Source: Planctomycetota bacterium
GTDB lineage: Bacteria > Planctomycetota > UBA1135
DNA length: 36,131 nucleotides
Assembly: GCA_022447335.1 (NCBI GenBank)
Contig: JAKVCF010000004.1
Location: 1-36,131 of the forward strand
Reading direction: 5' to 3'
Below the pieces are notes generated by a model. The model was given only the letters and a program-made list of their open reading frames with translations, ran no database searches and was not told where the DNA came from. Of this stretch, positions 24,613-33,149 are shown piece by piece; position 1 is the first letter of the stretch; every line of letters begins with the position of its first letter. The position numbers were made by a program, and so were the translations under genes.

Positions 24613-25887
24613 CTATTCATGGCGCAATGCTTCGACCGGGTCCATATTGGCCGCGCGCCAAGCGGGGTACATGCCGAAGAGTAGGCCTGTGCCAACTGAA
24701 ATCGCGAAGGCCAAGATTGGCGCTGCGGGCGTAACGACTGGCTGCATATCGGTGTAGGCCGCAACAACTTCTGGAATTGTCAAGCCTAGCGCGATGCCGA
24801 GCACGCCGCCGCCAACCGATAGCACAATCGTTTCGACTAAGAACTGCATGACGATATGACGCTTTTTGGCGCCTAAGGCACGGCGTACGCCGATTTCACG
24901 CGTGCGTTCCGTCACCGTCGCGAGCATCACGTTCATAATGCCGATCCCGCCGACCAGCAGCGATATCCCTGCGATGCTTGCCAATACGATCTTGAAGATA
25001 CGTTTAGTCGCTTGTTCGCGCAGAAGCAACTCGAGCGGCACCACGATCTCGTAGTCACGCTCACGGTGAGTGCGATCGAGCATCTCACGTGCCGCTGCCG
25101 CTGCGGCGGGCACATTCTCGGAGCTGTCTACGCCTACAATAATCTCGTGTAGGTCGACTTGCTCCATATCGCGCGATCCTGCACGAATCTTAACCTGCAT
25201 GTCGCCGAACCACTTGCGACCGGTCGACGCCGGCAGGATAACTTCGCCAGTCACTTCCTCGCCCGGCGCCGCTTGGTTAGCTTCGCCGATTGGAACACGC
25301 GGCAGCATCACGCCCACAACAAGGAAGTAGTCCGCGCCAATTTTGATCCGCTCATTTATCGGGGATCGAAAGGGGAATAGATATCGCGCGATCTCGTAGT
25401 CGAGTACGCAGACGTTCGACACAGTCTCTTCGTCTGACTCGGTAAGGAATCGACCTTCCAGCATGGGTCGACCGGTTACCGATTGGTACTTCGCCGTTGT
25501 CGCCAGTACGCGTGGGTTTAGCGACCGCTCTCCAAACCGTACCTCCTGCTGGAGAATGCGCACTGGCACTACATCCTCTGCCCAGGGGTAGGTGTCGACA
25601 ATGCGTGCAAAATCGCCGTCGGTTAGCCCGTACACCGAAACGCGCGTCGATTGGTTGCTGTTTGATTCCTCTAGTGGCTTAACGCTGCGCAGGATGATGT
25701 TATTCGATCCAAGTTGCTTGATCTGATCCTGCGCCTCTTTACTTGCACCTTCGCCGATTGCCAACATGGCTACCACGCTAGCCACTCCGAACAACATGCC
25801 AAGCGTAGTCAGGCCACTACGCAGCTTATGGAGCAGTAGTGATTTAACCCCCAGTGAGAAGGTGCGCAAGAAGGGGTTCTTGATCAT
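24613..25887 (-). CDS. MacB-like ABC transporter permease
   Basis: This 424-residue permease has the MacB/FtsX topology: one membrane helix at 25-48, a large periplasmic domain (about 50-295) and three helices at about 298-322, 350-375 and 388-407. The conserved intracellular segment VTERTREIGVRRALGAKKRHI (325-345) and the C-terminal PAWRAANMDPVEALRHE (408-424) are classic for the family. The nucleotide-binding domain is on a separate gene rather than fused as in E. coli MacB. The start overlaps the ATPase stop by ATGA, giving translational coupling. It is the last gene of a four-gene efflux operon. Such systems drive a tripartite pump by mechanotransmission; the substrate is unknown. Confidence 0.92.
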   Translation of the reverse strand: MIKNPFLRTFSLGVKSLLLHKLRSGLTTLGMLFGVASVVAMLAIGEGASKEAQDQIKQLGSNNIILRSVKPLEESNSNQSTRVSVYGLTDGDFARIVDTYPWAEDVVPVRILQQEVRFGERSLNPRVLATTAKYQSVTGRPMLEGRFLTESDEETVSNVCVLDYEIARYLFPFRSPINERIKIGADYFLVVGVMLPRVPIGEANQAAPGEEVTGEVILPASTGRKWFGDMQVKIRAGSRDMEQVDLHEIIVGVDSSENVPAAAAAAREMLDRTHRERDYEIVVPLELLLREQATKRIFKIVLASIAGISLLVGGIGIMNVMLATVTERTREIGVRRALGAKKRHIVMQFLVETIVLSVGGGVLGIALGLTIPEVVAAYTDMQPVVTPAAPILAFAISVGTGLLFGMYPAWRAANMDPVEALRHE

Positions 25888-26627
25888 CGCTGAATGGTTG
25901 GTCGGTTGTAGGCGACGCTTTCAATTGCGCCGTCCTTGAGGCGCATAACCTGTTCAGCGCGTTTGCCGACCTCTTCTTCGTGCGTAACCAGGAGAATGGT
26001 CATGCCATCACTATGTAGCTCGTCGAAGAGCTCAAGAATCTCTTCGGTTGTTTGCGTATCCAGGTTTCCAGTCGCTTCGTCAGCAAGTAGAAGTGAAGGG
26101 TCGTTGATGAGCGCGCGCGCAATCGCCACACGTTGCTGTTGTCCCCCCGAAAGTTCACGCGGCCGGTGATCGGTTCGCGACCCTAGGCCCACGCGTTCAG
26201 CGATATCTCGCGCGCGTTCGACTAATCCGATCCCCGGATCTTCTAAGTAGAAACGCGGAACCAGGATATTCTCCAGAACGTTTAGCTGTGGAATGAGGTT
26301 GAAGGACTGAAAGATGAAGCCGATGTGGCGACCGCGAAGTTCACTCAGGTCATCGTCGTTGAGCGTTGATACGGCAGTCCCGCTCACGTAGTACTCGCCA
26401 TTGGTTGGGCGGTCGATGCAGCCGAGCAGGTTGAGCATCGTCGACTTGCCCGAGCCAGAGCTCCCCATGATTGCCCAGTAGTCACCTGCGTTGAATCGGC
26501 AGCTGACATCGTCAAGGGCGTGGACCTCGTTATCGCCCATGCGGTAGATGCGTGACACGTTGCGAAACTCGGCGACAGCACGCGTATCCGCGGCCGCCTT
26601 GGCGGTGGCTTCAAGCGAGACGTTCAT
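25884..26627 (-). CDS. MacB/LolD-type ABC transporter ATP-binding protein
   Basis: This 247-residue ATPase pairs with the downstream permease. Walker A is GSSGSGKST (55-63), the Q-loop glutamine is Q107 (FIFQSFNLIP, typical of the MacB/LolD group), the signature is LSGGQQQR (159-166), Walker B is LLLADEAT (179-186) with D183 and catalytic E184, and the switch His is H216. All are canonical. The frame runs upstream to 26705, but that would overlap the adaptor gene. ATG 26627 lies 4 bp after the adaptor stop and follows a TAAGG-like ribosome site, so I use it. A 20-residue Ala-rich leader precedes the conserved core. Confidence 0.92.
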   Translation of the reverse strand: MNVSLEATAKAAADTRAVAEFRNVSRIYRMGDNEVHALDDVSCRFNAGDYWAIMGSSGSGKSTMLNLLGCIDRPTNGEYYVSGTAVSTLNDDDLSELRGRHIGFIFQSFNLIPQLNVLENILVPRFYLEDPGIGLVERARDIAERVGLGSRTDHRPRELSGGQQQRVAIARALINDPSLLLADEATGNLDTQTTEEILELFDELHSDGMTILLVTHEEEVGKRAEQVMRLKDGAIESVAYNRPTIQR

Positions 26628-26631
26628 CGCC

Positions 26632-28314
26632 TTACTTTTTTCCTCCGCCATCCGGACGGCCACCGCTGCCGGGGTAACCGCTCGAGCCAGTCGACTTTTG
26701 GTCACTACCCGGAGTGCGATTCAAATTGCTGGGATCGCTAGTGTTGCTTGGACGACTTAAATCACCTGATCGATTACCTGTGGATTCTGGCATTCCTTGC
26801 GGCGGCCCGGCAGCGATTGGTGGCTCAAGTTTGAAGCCCGCCGGCGGAGACAGCAGCACAGTCTGACCATCAGTCAGGCCCGACTTCACTTCGACCCAGC
26901 GATCGTTGTCGCGTCCTGTTTCGACTTCGACTTCTTCTGGGCCACTTTGGGTGTCAACGAAACATACTGTGCGAGATCCACTACGGAAAACCGCTTGCAC
27001 TGGAACCTGGAGCACATCGATCATCGAATCGACAAGGATCTCGACCTCGCAAGACATGCCTGGGCGCATCTCAATGGTCGCTTCATCGACCAGGATGCGG
27101 GTCTCGAAAAGGCGCTGGTTTGGGTTGGCCCAAAAGTTCGTGCTATCGGGCAGCAGCGACACAAAGTCAACTGTGCCAGTGAAGGTTTGGCCTGGGATTG
27201 CATCAACGCGGATCGATGCTTTCTGTCCAGCTTGTACTTTCTTGATCACCGATTCGTGAAGGCTGGCCTCGACAATCATGCCTCCTTCGCGCGGAATCGT
27301 GACGAGTTCTTGGCGCTCACGGACTTCGGTGCCTTCGGCAATAGGGTCTCCCGATCCCCAGCGTGACCTTTCACGCGCGTATACGACAAGGCCGTCTACT
27401 GGCGCGCGCACTGTGGCCTTGGACAGTTGATCTACGATTTTATTGAGGTTAGATCGTTCGAGTTCAAGGCGAGCGAGGCTCGATTTCACGTTGGCTTGAT
27501 AATCAACTAAGCGTGCAGTTGCTTGCAGCCCAACGCGGTCGAGTTCCCGTTTTGTTTCTTCGATGTCCGCGAGGAAAGTTTCTTCTTTTCGCGGTCGGTC
27601 GTAGTCGTTCAGTAGCACCAGCGCGCGATTCGCCTTGTCGAGCTCAATTTCACGGCGCTGCGCGGCCAGGCGATCACGCTCGTACTCGGTGCGGGTCAGA
27701 AATCCCTCTTCGTACAGGCCTTCACTGTACTTCAGTGTGTCTTGCGCTTGTTGCAACTCTTCTTTGGCTAGTGCGATAGCTTCATTGGCTGAGGCGAGAT
27801 CCTGCGGGTAGTCGCCGTTCAGGTACTTCCCGAGGTCGTCCTCAGCAAAGCGCAAGTTGCGTTTGGCGCGCTCGAGGTCAGAGAAGTTTTGGCTCTCTTG
27901 GATCTCAAGTTCCTGCTGCGCCTTAACCCAGGCGGCTTCGGCATTTTGAACCGCAATCTCTTGCTGCACACGGCGGTCTTCGGTTGACGACACATCTAGC
28001 TCAGCAATCACATCGCCAGCTTGCACGCGTGAGCCTTCGGGCACCAGCGTCAGAATGGTTGTGCGACCCTCGAGCTCATTACGCACGATATCGCTGTTGC
28101 GTGCGGATAGATTGCCGCGTTGGATGACACTGATTACCAGTGGCCCACGCTTTACTTGCGGCCCAGGCAACGTGTCATCAGAGTCATCTGAAGTCAGTCC
28201 AATGAGCCATCCGGCAGCTGGGCCGATTCCGAACACACCCAGGCCGCCCACAGCGATGCCGCTGATGATGAGGGTAGGCAGGATGAATCGAGCGAGGGAG
28301 TTGTTATTCGCCAT
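26632..28314 (-). CDS. MacA/HlyD-type periplasmic adaptor with long coiled coil and low-complexity tail
   Basis: This 560-residue membrane-fusion protein links the inner-membrane ABC pump to the outer-membrane channel. A membrane anchor (about 8-40) is followed by the first half of a lipoyl domain (80-108), a long alpha-helical hairpin (about 112-300, rich in E/A/Q/L), the second lipoyl half (TVRAPVDGLVVYARERSRWG, 301-320), a beta-barrel (345-430) and a membrane-proximal part (430-490). The hairpin is longer than in E. coli MacA (whole protein about 370 residues). The last 60 residues are a Pro/Gly/Ser/Asn tail, probably disordered. ATG 28314 overlaps the channel gene stop by 11 bp. The upstream frame to 28386 is rejected because it only reads through that gene. 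Confidence 0.9.
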   Translation of the reverse strand: MANNNSLARFILPTLIISGIAVGGLGVFGIGPAAGWLIGLTSDDSDDTLPGPQVKRGPLVISVIQRGNLSARNSDIVRNELEGRTTILTLVPEGSRVQAGDVIAELDVSSTEDRRVQQEIAVQNAEAAWVKAQQELEIQESQNFSDLERAKRNLRFAEDDLGKYLNGDYPQDLASANEAIALAKEELQQAQDTLKYSEGLYEEGFLTRTEYERDRLAAQRREIELDKANRALVLLNDYDRPRKEETFLADIEETKRELDRVGLQATARLVDYQANVKSSLARLELERSNLNKIVDQLSKATVRAPVDGLVVYARERSRWGSGDPIAEGTEVRERQELVTIPREGGMIVEASLHESVIKKVQAGQKASIRVDAIPGQTFTGTVDFVSLLPDSTNFWANPNQRLFETRILVDEATIEMRPGMSCEVEILVDSMIDVLQVPVQAVFRSGSRTVCFVDTQSGPEEVEVETGRDNDRWVEVKSGLTDGQTVLLSPPAGFKLEPPIAAGPPQGMPESTGNRSGDLSRPSNTSDPSNLNRTPGSDQKSTGSSGYPGSGGRPDGGGKK

Positions 28315-29992
28315 CTTCGTTTTCCGCTTCAAGATTGTTCGCGCGCAAGCGTGCCTGGATCGGCGACCAATCGACGACAAGCCCATTCTTGTCGAGAGTA
28401 AGTAGCTCGAGATCCTGCAGCAGTTGTAGGCGCGCGAGCGTGAAATCTACCTGGGCCGACACGAAAGCATTGCGCGCGGCGGTGAGGTCGCGCTGAGCGT
28501 TCAGGAAGCGGTCCGTCTCAAGGCGGCCCGCTTCTAGGTTCATGTTAGCTGAGCGTGCACGCCGTTCGTTTAGTGGTAATGTGCGCACTTGCAGGTTATA
28601 GGTCAGCTCGGCGAGCTTTAGTTCGCGCAATGCATCGCGGATTTCGGCCAGAATGTTGTCTTGTGTTTCGATCAACGATCGGCGGCCGGCCTGCAGGCGA
28701 ATCAGCGCGCTTCGATACGAGTTGCGCTCTGGAAGCTGATCGACCGGGAGGTCGAGGTCGAGGCCAATATTCCAGGTTGAGCCATCGCTCTTGTAAGCAA
28801 GGGGGCGGTCTAACTCAGAGCTGCCGCTCAAGCCGGCTGAAAGGTCGAGGCCAACCTTCAGGTCATCAGCGGCGATGCGCGCTGAGCGCTCATTATCTAC
28901 GATCTGTTCGACTTCATTCAGATAGTCGAGGCGCTGCATCAGTGCGAGCTCGAATAAAGCCTGCTCGTCGACCCAAGTGACATCGAAGGCTTTGCTGCCA
29001 ACGGTGAGCTCCGTCAGTCCTTCCGAATCAATCCCGATTTCAGCATCGATGGGCAGACCCATGAAGAACTTGAAGTTGTCAAGTTGCTTTTCGAAGTTTG
29101 CTTCAAGTGAAAGGAGGCGGTTTTGTGAGCTAATCAGATCCTGTGCAGCTTCACTGGCTTCTAGATCAGAAAGCTTGCCAGCTTCAGCGAAGGCTTGGTT
29201 GCGGAGCGAAAGAAGATCGAGGACTTCGATATTGGTGCGTTCGTTTAGTACGCTCTGGCGAGCTAGTGCTAGTTGGTAGTAGCGTGAAGCGACATCTAGG
29301 GCAAAAGTGCGGCGGAATCGCTCGAAGTTGCGTACTGCATAGGTCAAGTTGCGCTCAGCTTGCGTTAGCGGTTCGAGCACGACCTCGCGTGCCGATCCAC
29401 GCAGTATCGGTTGCGACCACGAAACGCCTAGGTTAGACAAAGCATCCCAACCCTCGCCTTCGGCGATCGCGCCAACCAGGGCAGCGCCAATGTCGAGTAC
29501 AAGCTGACCGCCGTTGCCGAACAGGCGAGTTAAGCGCCCGGAGGGATTGATAGATCCGGTTTCATCGTTCCCACTGATCGAGCCGACTGATGCACTTGCG
29601 CTTACAGTAGGTTGCCACCCGAATCGCCAGCGTTCGAGCGTCAGGTCCAGCGCAGAGAGATAGAGTGACTCGCGCTGCGTTTGGTACTGACGATTATTTT
29701 CACTTGCGATTTCTAGGCAGTCTTTCAGGTTGAGCGATACGACCGATTCACCTGCAGTCAGGTTGCCGTCTAGTAGGCGTTGGCGCAGTGAGTCGGTGGG
29801 GGCGTGGATCGAAAGTTCGTCCTCGCCAGGCATTAATTCAGCGCGTCGCTCGGCGACAAGGGCATAAACCTGATCGTCCGCTGCATCGACCGCCTCTTCT
29901 GGGCTCATGCAGCCAGAGATCAGCAGCAGCGCGGCCGCCGCACAGGTACGAGCTGGCCGGGCTGGGGTGGGGCCGGAATGGGGCTGAAGCAT
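28304..29992 (-). CDS. TolC-family outer-membrane efflux lipoprotein
   Basis: This 562-residue outer-membrane factor has a signal with lipobox (LLLISGC, C28), so it is probably acylated like OprM-type channels. The rest shows TolC-family organisation: two repeats of amphipathic helix pairs and beta segments, e.g. LNLKDCLEIASENN at 88-100 and VEASRYYQLALARQSVLN-like heptads around 233-250. It contains GVSWSQPILRGS (189-200) and, towards the end, NLEAGRLETDRFLNAQRDLTAARNA, a common OEP-family pattern. ATG 29992 is used because it places the lipobox properly; the frame extends to 30106 without support. It is the first gene of the operon channel-adaptor-ATPase-permease. Confidence 0.9.
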   Translation of the reverse strand: MLQPHSGPTPARPARTCAAAALLLISGCMSPEEAVDAADDQVYALVAERRAELMPGEDELSIHAPTDSLRQRLLDGNLTAGESVVSLNLKDCLEIASENNRQYQTQRESLYLSALDLTLERWRFGWQPTVSASASVGSISGNDETGSINPSGRLTRLFGNGGQLVLDIGAALVGAIAEGEGWDALSNLGVSWSQPILRGSAREVVLEPLTQAERNLTYAVRNFERFRRTFALDVASRYYQLALARQSVLNERTNIEVLDLLSLRNQAFAEAGKLSDLEASEAAQDLISSQNRLLSLEANFEKQLDNFKFFMGLPIDAEIGIDSEGLTELTVGSKAFDVTWVDEQALFELALMQRLDYLNEVEQIVDNERSARIAADDLKVGLDLSAGLSGSSELDRPLAYKSDGSTWNIGLDLDLPVDQLPERNSYRSALIRLQAGRRSLIETQDNILAEIRDALRELKLAELTYNLQVRTLPLNERRARSANMNLEAGRLETDRFLNAQRDLTAARNAFVSAQVDFTLARLQLLQDLELLTLDKNGLVVDWSPIQARLRANNLEAENEDGE

Positions 29993-30181
29993 TGTGGGAG
30001 AGGGAAAGCTGGTGCGCACAAGGCGTTCCGCGAGGTTGGGCCTTTCCCGAATTGGACAGTTTAGTGCATTAAGACAAGCTTTTGGGCCTTCCATGCTTGT
30101 TGTCACATGGATTTAGCAGGGACCTTCGGCAGCTTGGCGGAAACGCGGTCGCGAAGAGTCGGCACGAGCGCCCCTTTTCAG

Positions 30182-31285
30182 TCACCCCGTGGAGGACGTG
30201 TTGGATCGCAATGTGGCTTCCACTTCGCTGTGATCAGGCATGCCAAAGTGTTTTCGCAACGCGTCGACTCGGGGGTTCATGATTTTGAACCAAAGTGGTG
30301 GGAGCCAGGCAATCAGTACAGCGGCTGAGTAGCCAAAGGGAAGATAGGGTGCGCCATCGAGATGACGTAGTACCTGATAGGGGCGAGTTGCGTCGGCGTG
30401 GTGATCGGAATGGCGTGTCAGGTCAAAGAGGATCGAGCGGCCAAGCGGATGATTTGCATTCCAACTGTGTTGGCGGCCAACCGGCTCAAGGCGGCCGTCG
30501 CTGCGTCGGCGGCGAACTAGCCCATAGTGCTCGATGTAATCGACTGATTCGAGTAACAGAACGCCGACGACTTGTGCGGCCAGGATTGGTAGGAAGGTCG
30601 GCCAACCGAGCGTTAGGATAAGCGCCACCCAGGTTGCAAGCTGCGCCACATAATGCAGTAGCGCTTGATTGCGCCAGTTCCACGGTGAGATCCTGCGGCG
30701 ATGTAAGCGTTTAGCTTCGAGCTTCCAGGCGCTGAGCAACCCGGTCACGATGGCGCGCAGGATGAAAATCTGAACCGCTTCTCCACGGCGCGAGGTAGCT
30801 GGGTCGCCGTAGCTGCCGACCTGTGCGTGGTGGCCGCGGTTATGTTCGACGTAGAAATGGCCATATGCTGAACTCCACAGCAGTAGTTGGGCAAAGGCGC
30901 GGTCACGTTTTGATCGTCGATGCCCTAGTTCATGCCCAATGTTGATTGCGAGGACTCCGCAGGATATGCCCATGCCCAAGGTGCGGCCGATCAGATCCCA
31001 TCCGGACCATATCTGCGTTGAGATTCCCCATGTGAAAAATATAAAAAGTGTAATGTGCGCAAGACCGGGTAGATACATAAGTCCGGTATAGCGACTATCG
31101 ATTCGCAACTTTGATTCTTCGTGAGTGTTGGGGTTAGCTTTGTTGCCTTGTAGGAGGAACTCGAAAATCGGGATCAGTACGAAGGCCTGGATTGGCACCA
31201 GCCATGCGCCCATGCCGGATAGCGTGAAGCTCGCCACGCCGAGGGCGGGCATGCTAAGGGCATGAAGGCGATGGGCGGGATGCAT
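30182..31285 (-). CDS. alkB: Alkane 1-monooxygenase (AlkB-type di-iron membrane hydroxylase)
   Basis: This 367-residue integral membrane di-iron enzyme hydroxylates terminal methyl groups of alkanes or related chains. All AlkB histidine boxes are present: HELGH (118-122), EHNRGHH (147-153) and RHSDHH in LTRHSDHHADATRPYQ (289-304). The AlkB-specific HYG motif is also there (YIEHYGL, 250-256), which separates it from ordinary desaturases. Membrane segments flank these boxes. AlkB needs rubredoxin and rubredoxin reductase for electrons; neither is fused to it nor found in the window. The start may instead be Met12 (31252). It diverges from the ABC exporter gene 31 bp away. Substrate range cannot be predicted from this sequence. 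Confidence 0.92.
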   Translation of the reverse strand: MHPAHRLHALSMPALGVASFTLSGMGAWLVPIQAFVLIPIFEFLLQGNKANPNTHEESKLRIDSRYTGLMYLPGLAHITLFIFFTWGISTQIWSGWDLIGRTLGMGISCGVLAINIGHELGHRRSKRDRAFAQLLLWSSAYGHFYVEHNRGHHAQVGSYGDPATSRRGEAVQIFILRAIVTGLLSAWKLEAKRLHRRRISPWNWRNQALLHYVAQLATWVALILTLGWPTFLPILAAQVVGVLLLESVDYIEHYGLVRRRRSDGRLEPVGRQHSWNANHPLGRSILFDLTRHSDHHADATRPYQVLRHLDGAPYLPFGYSAAVLIAWLPPLWFKIMNPRVDALRKHFGMPDHSEVEATLRSNTSSTG

Positions 31286-31316
31286 GGTGCGCAGGTACGA
31301 TGCCTAGCTTACACCC

Positions 31317-33149
31317 ATGCCCACTACAGAATCGTCCGAGCTAACGCCGCCTTACTGGTCCGAGTTGCGGCGCGTTGGCCCGTTCTATCGACGCTATCGA
31401 TGGCGTTATCTTGGCGGCTTGGCCATGATTCTTGCGGCAGTCGCGCTCCGCATCAGCGTGCCCTCGATCTTTGGCGATTCGATCGATCAGCTGCATGAAG
31501 CGGAAGGGGCAAGTGCCAATGAACTAGTCGAGCTTGCGGCAGCTGGCGGCCTTGCAATCGCGATTGTAGCTGTGTTTGGGGCAGTAGTCCGTACGGCCTC
31601 CCGCCTGCTGGTCTTGGGTACCAGCCGGCATGCGGTGCACGACATGCGCAACGAAGTCATGGACCGTTTGGTCACACTGTCACCGTCCTACTTCCAAGGG
31701 CAGCAGACTGGGCAAATCATGTCACGCGCTGTCAACGATGTGCAGTTTGTGCAGAGCTTGCTCGGCCCGGTCTTCTTGTACTTATCGGAAACCGCGGCGC
31801 TTTACATTGTCGCGCTGATTTTTATGAGTTCGATTAGCGTGACATTGACAGTTATTGCGCTGATTCCCTTCCCCATTTTTTTGTGGCGCGCGCGCTTGCT
31901 GGCGCGGCGTATTCAGATTAGCTCACGTGAGGCGCAAGACGCTCTAGGAGAAATCAGCGCGCGTGTCGAAGAGAGCTTGTCGGGTGGCATGGTAGTGCGA
32001 GGATTGGCCATTGAAGACTTTGATCTTGCGCGCTTTGAAAAACGTGGTCGACGATACCGCGACTTGAATTTAGAAGTTACGCGCACGCGTGCGCGCCTAG
32101 GCGCTCTAATGACTTTGCTTGCGGCATTCTCGACCTTTGTCGTACTCGCAGTCGGTGGCCCAATGGTGCTTAGCAAGACCATTACGCCAGGCGGATTCGT
32201 AGCGATGGTCTTTTATTTACAGCTGATTGCTGCGCCGACCGGAGTGCTTGGCTTTGTAATCTCGACCTTGCAGCGCGGTGCGGCAGCATTGGGTCGGATT
32301 GGTGAGTTGCTCGATACAAGCCCCACACTGACGGCGCCGGATCATCCGGATGAGGTTGTGCAAGGTGGCGGCGCAATCGACGTGCGTAAGCTGACTGTCG
32401 TGCTTGAGAATGAGAAGGGTCAGCCGCGCAAGGTGCTGGATGAGGTTAGTTTCGAGGTTTTTTCTGGTCAGACTTTAGGCGTGGTAGGGGCGACGGGATC
32501 GGGGAAGTCGATCTTGCTGCAGGTGCTAGCCCGACAGTTGGAAGTTAATGCCGCGCACGTTTTCATTGATGGTCAAGACGTCACAGATTTGCGGCCTGAA
32601 GAGCTGCGCGCTGAGATCGGATATGTCCCTCAGGAAGCTTTTCTCTTTAGCAAGAGCTTGGCGGATAACGTATTGCTCGGGCGACCGGATGGTGATCGCG
32701 CGTTGCTCGACCGTGCGCTGAATGTCTCGCACCTCATGCGAGATGTCGATCGGCTTCCGGAAGGGTTGGACACCGTTGTTGGCGAGCGCGGCCTCAATCT
32801 TTCAGGTGGGCAGCGTCAGCGTGCGGCTTTATCACGCGTGTTAGTGATGGAGCCTAAATTGCTATTGCTCGACGACCCTTTCTCTGCGGTCGATGCGCAC
32901 ACTACAGACGAGATTCTCAACGATTTACGGCCTTTTTTGGAAGGGTGCACTGCCGTGCTAGTTGCGCACCGCGTGGCTACGGTGGCTCAATCTGATCAGA
33001 TCATTGTTCTTGATAAGGGCTGTATCGCTGAGCGTGGCACACATGCTGAGCTGATTATGCAGGGTGGCTTGTACGCTAGGCTGCATGAGCGTCAGCGCGC
33101 CAAAGAAGAACTGCGCGCGCACATGGATCGTGAAGGGAGGGGGGTGTGA
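31317..33149 (+). CDS. ABC exporter half-transporter, degenerate-Walker-B subunit
   Basis: This 610-residue fused membrane-ATPase half-transporter has six membrane helices in the first 320 residues. The ATPase domain has Walker A GATGSGKS (391-398), signature LSGGQ (495-499), Walker B LLLLDD (515-520) and H551. The residue after the Walker B Asp is D520, not the catalytic Glu. Its partner (33146-34969) has the Glu but an altered signature (LSAGE). This is the complementary asymmetry of heterodimeric exporters such as TM287/288 and LmrCD, in which one ATP site is degenerate. The 3' end overlaps the partner's GTG start by 4 bp (GTGA), so the pair is co-translated. Family members export drugs, lipids or peptides; this substrate is unknown. 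Confidence 0.93.
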   Translation: MPTTESSELTPPYWSELRRVGPFYRRYRWRYLGGLAMILAAVALRISVPSIFGDSIDQLHEAEGASANELVELAAAGGLAIAIVAVFGAVVRTASRLLVLGTSRHAVHDMRNEVMDRLVTLSPSYFQGQQTGQIMSRAVNDVQFVQSLLGPVFLYLSETAALYIVALIFMSSISVTLTVIALIPFPIFLWRARLLARRIQISSREAQDALGEISARVEESLSGGMVVRGLAIEDFDLARFEKRGRRYRDLNLEVTRTRARLGALMTLLAAFSTFVVLAVGGPMVLSKTITPGGFVAMVFYLQLIAAPTGVLGFVISTLQRGAAALGRIGELLDTSPTLTAPDHPDEVVQGGGAIDVRKLTVVLENEKGQPRKVLDEVSFEVFSGQTLGVVGATGSGKSILLQVLARQLEVNAAHVFIDGQDVTDLRPEELRAEIGYVPQEAFLFSKSLADNVLLGRPDGDRALLDRALNVSHLMRDVDRLPEGLDTVVGERGLNLSGGQRQRAALSRVLVMEPKLLLLDDPFSAVDAHTTDEILNDLRPFLEGCTAVLVAHRVATVAQSDQIIVLDKGCIAERGTHAELIMQGGLYARLHERQRAKEELRAHMDREGRGV

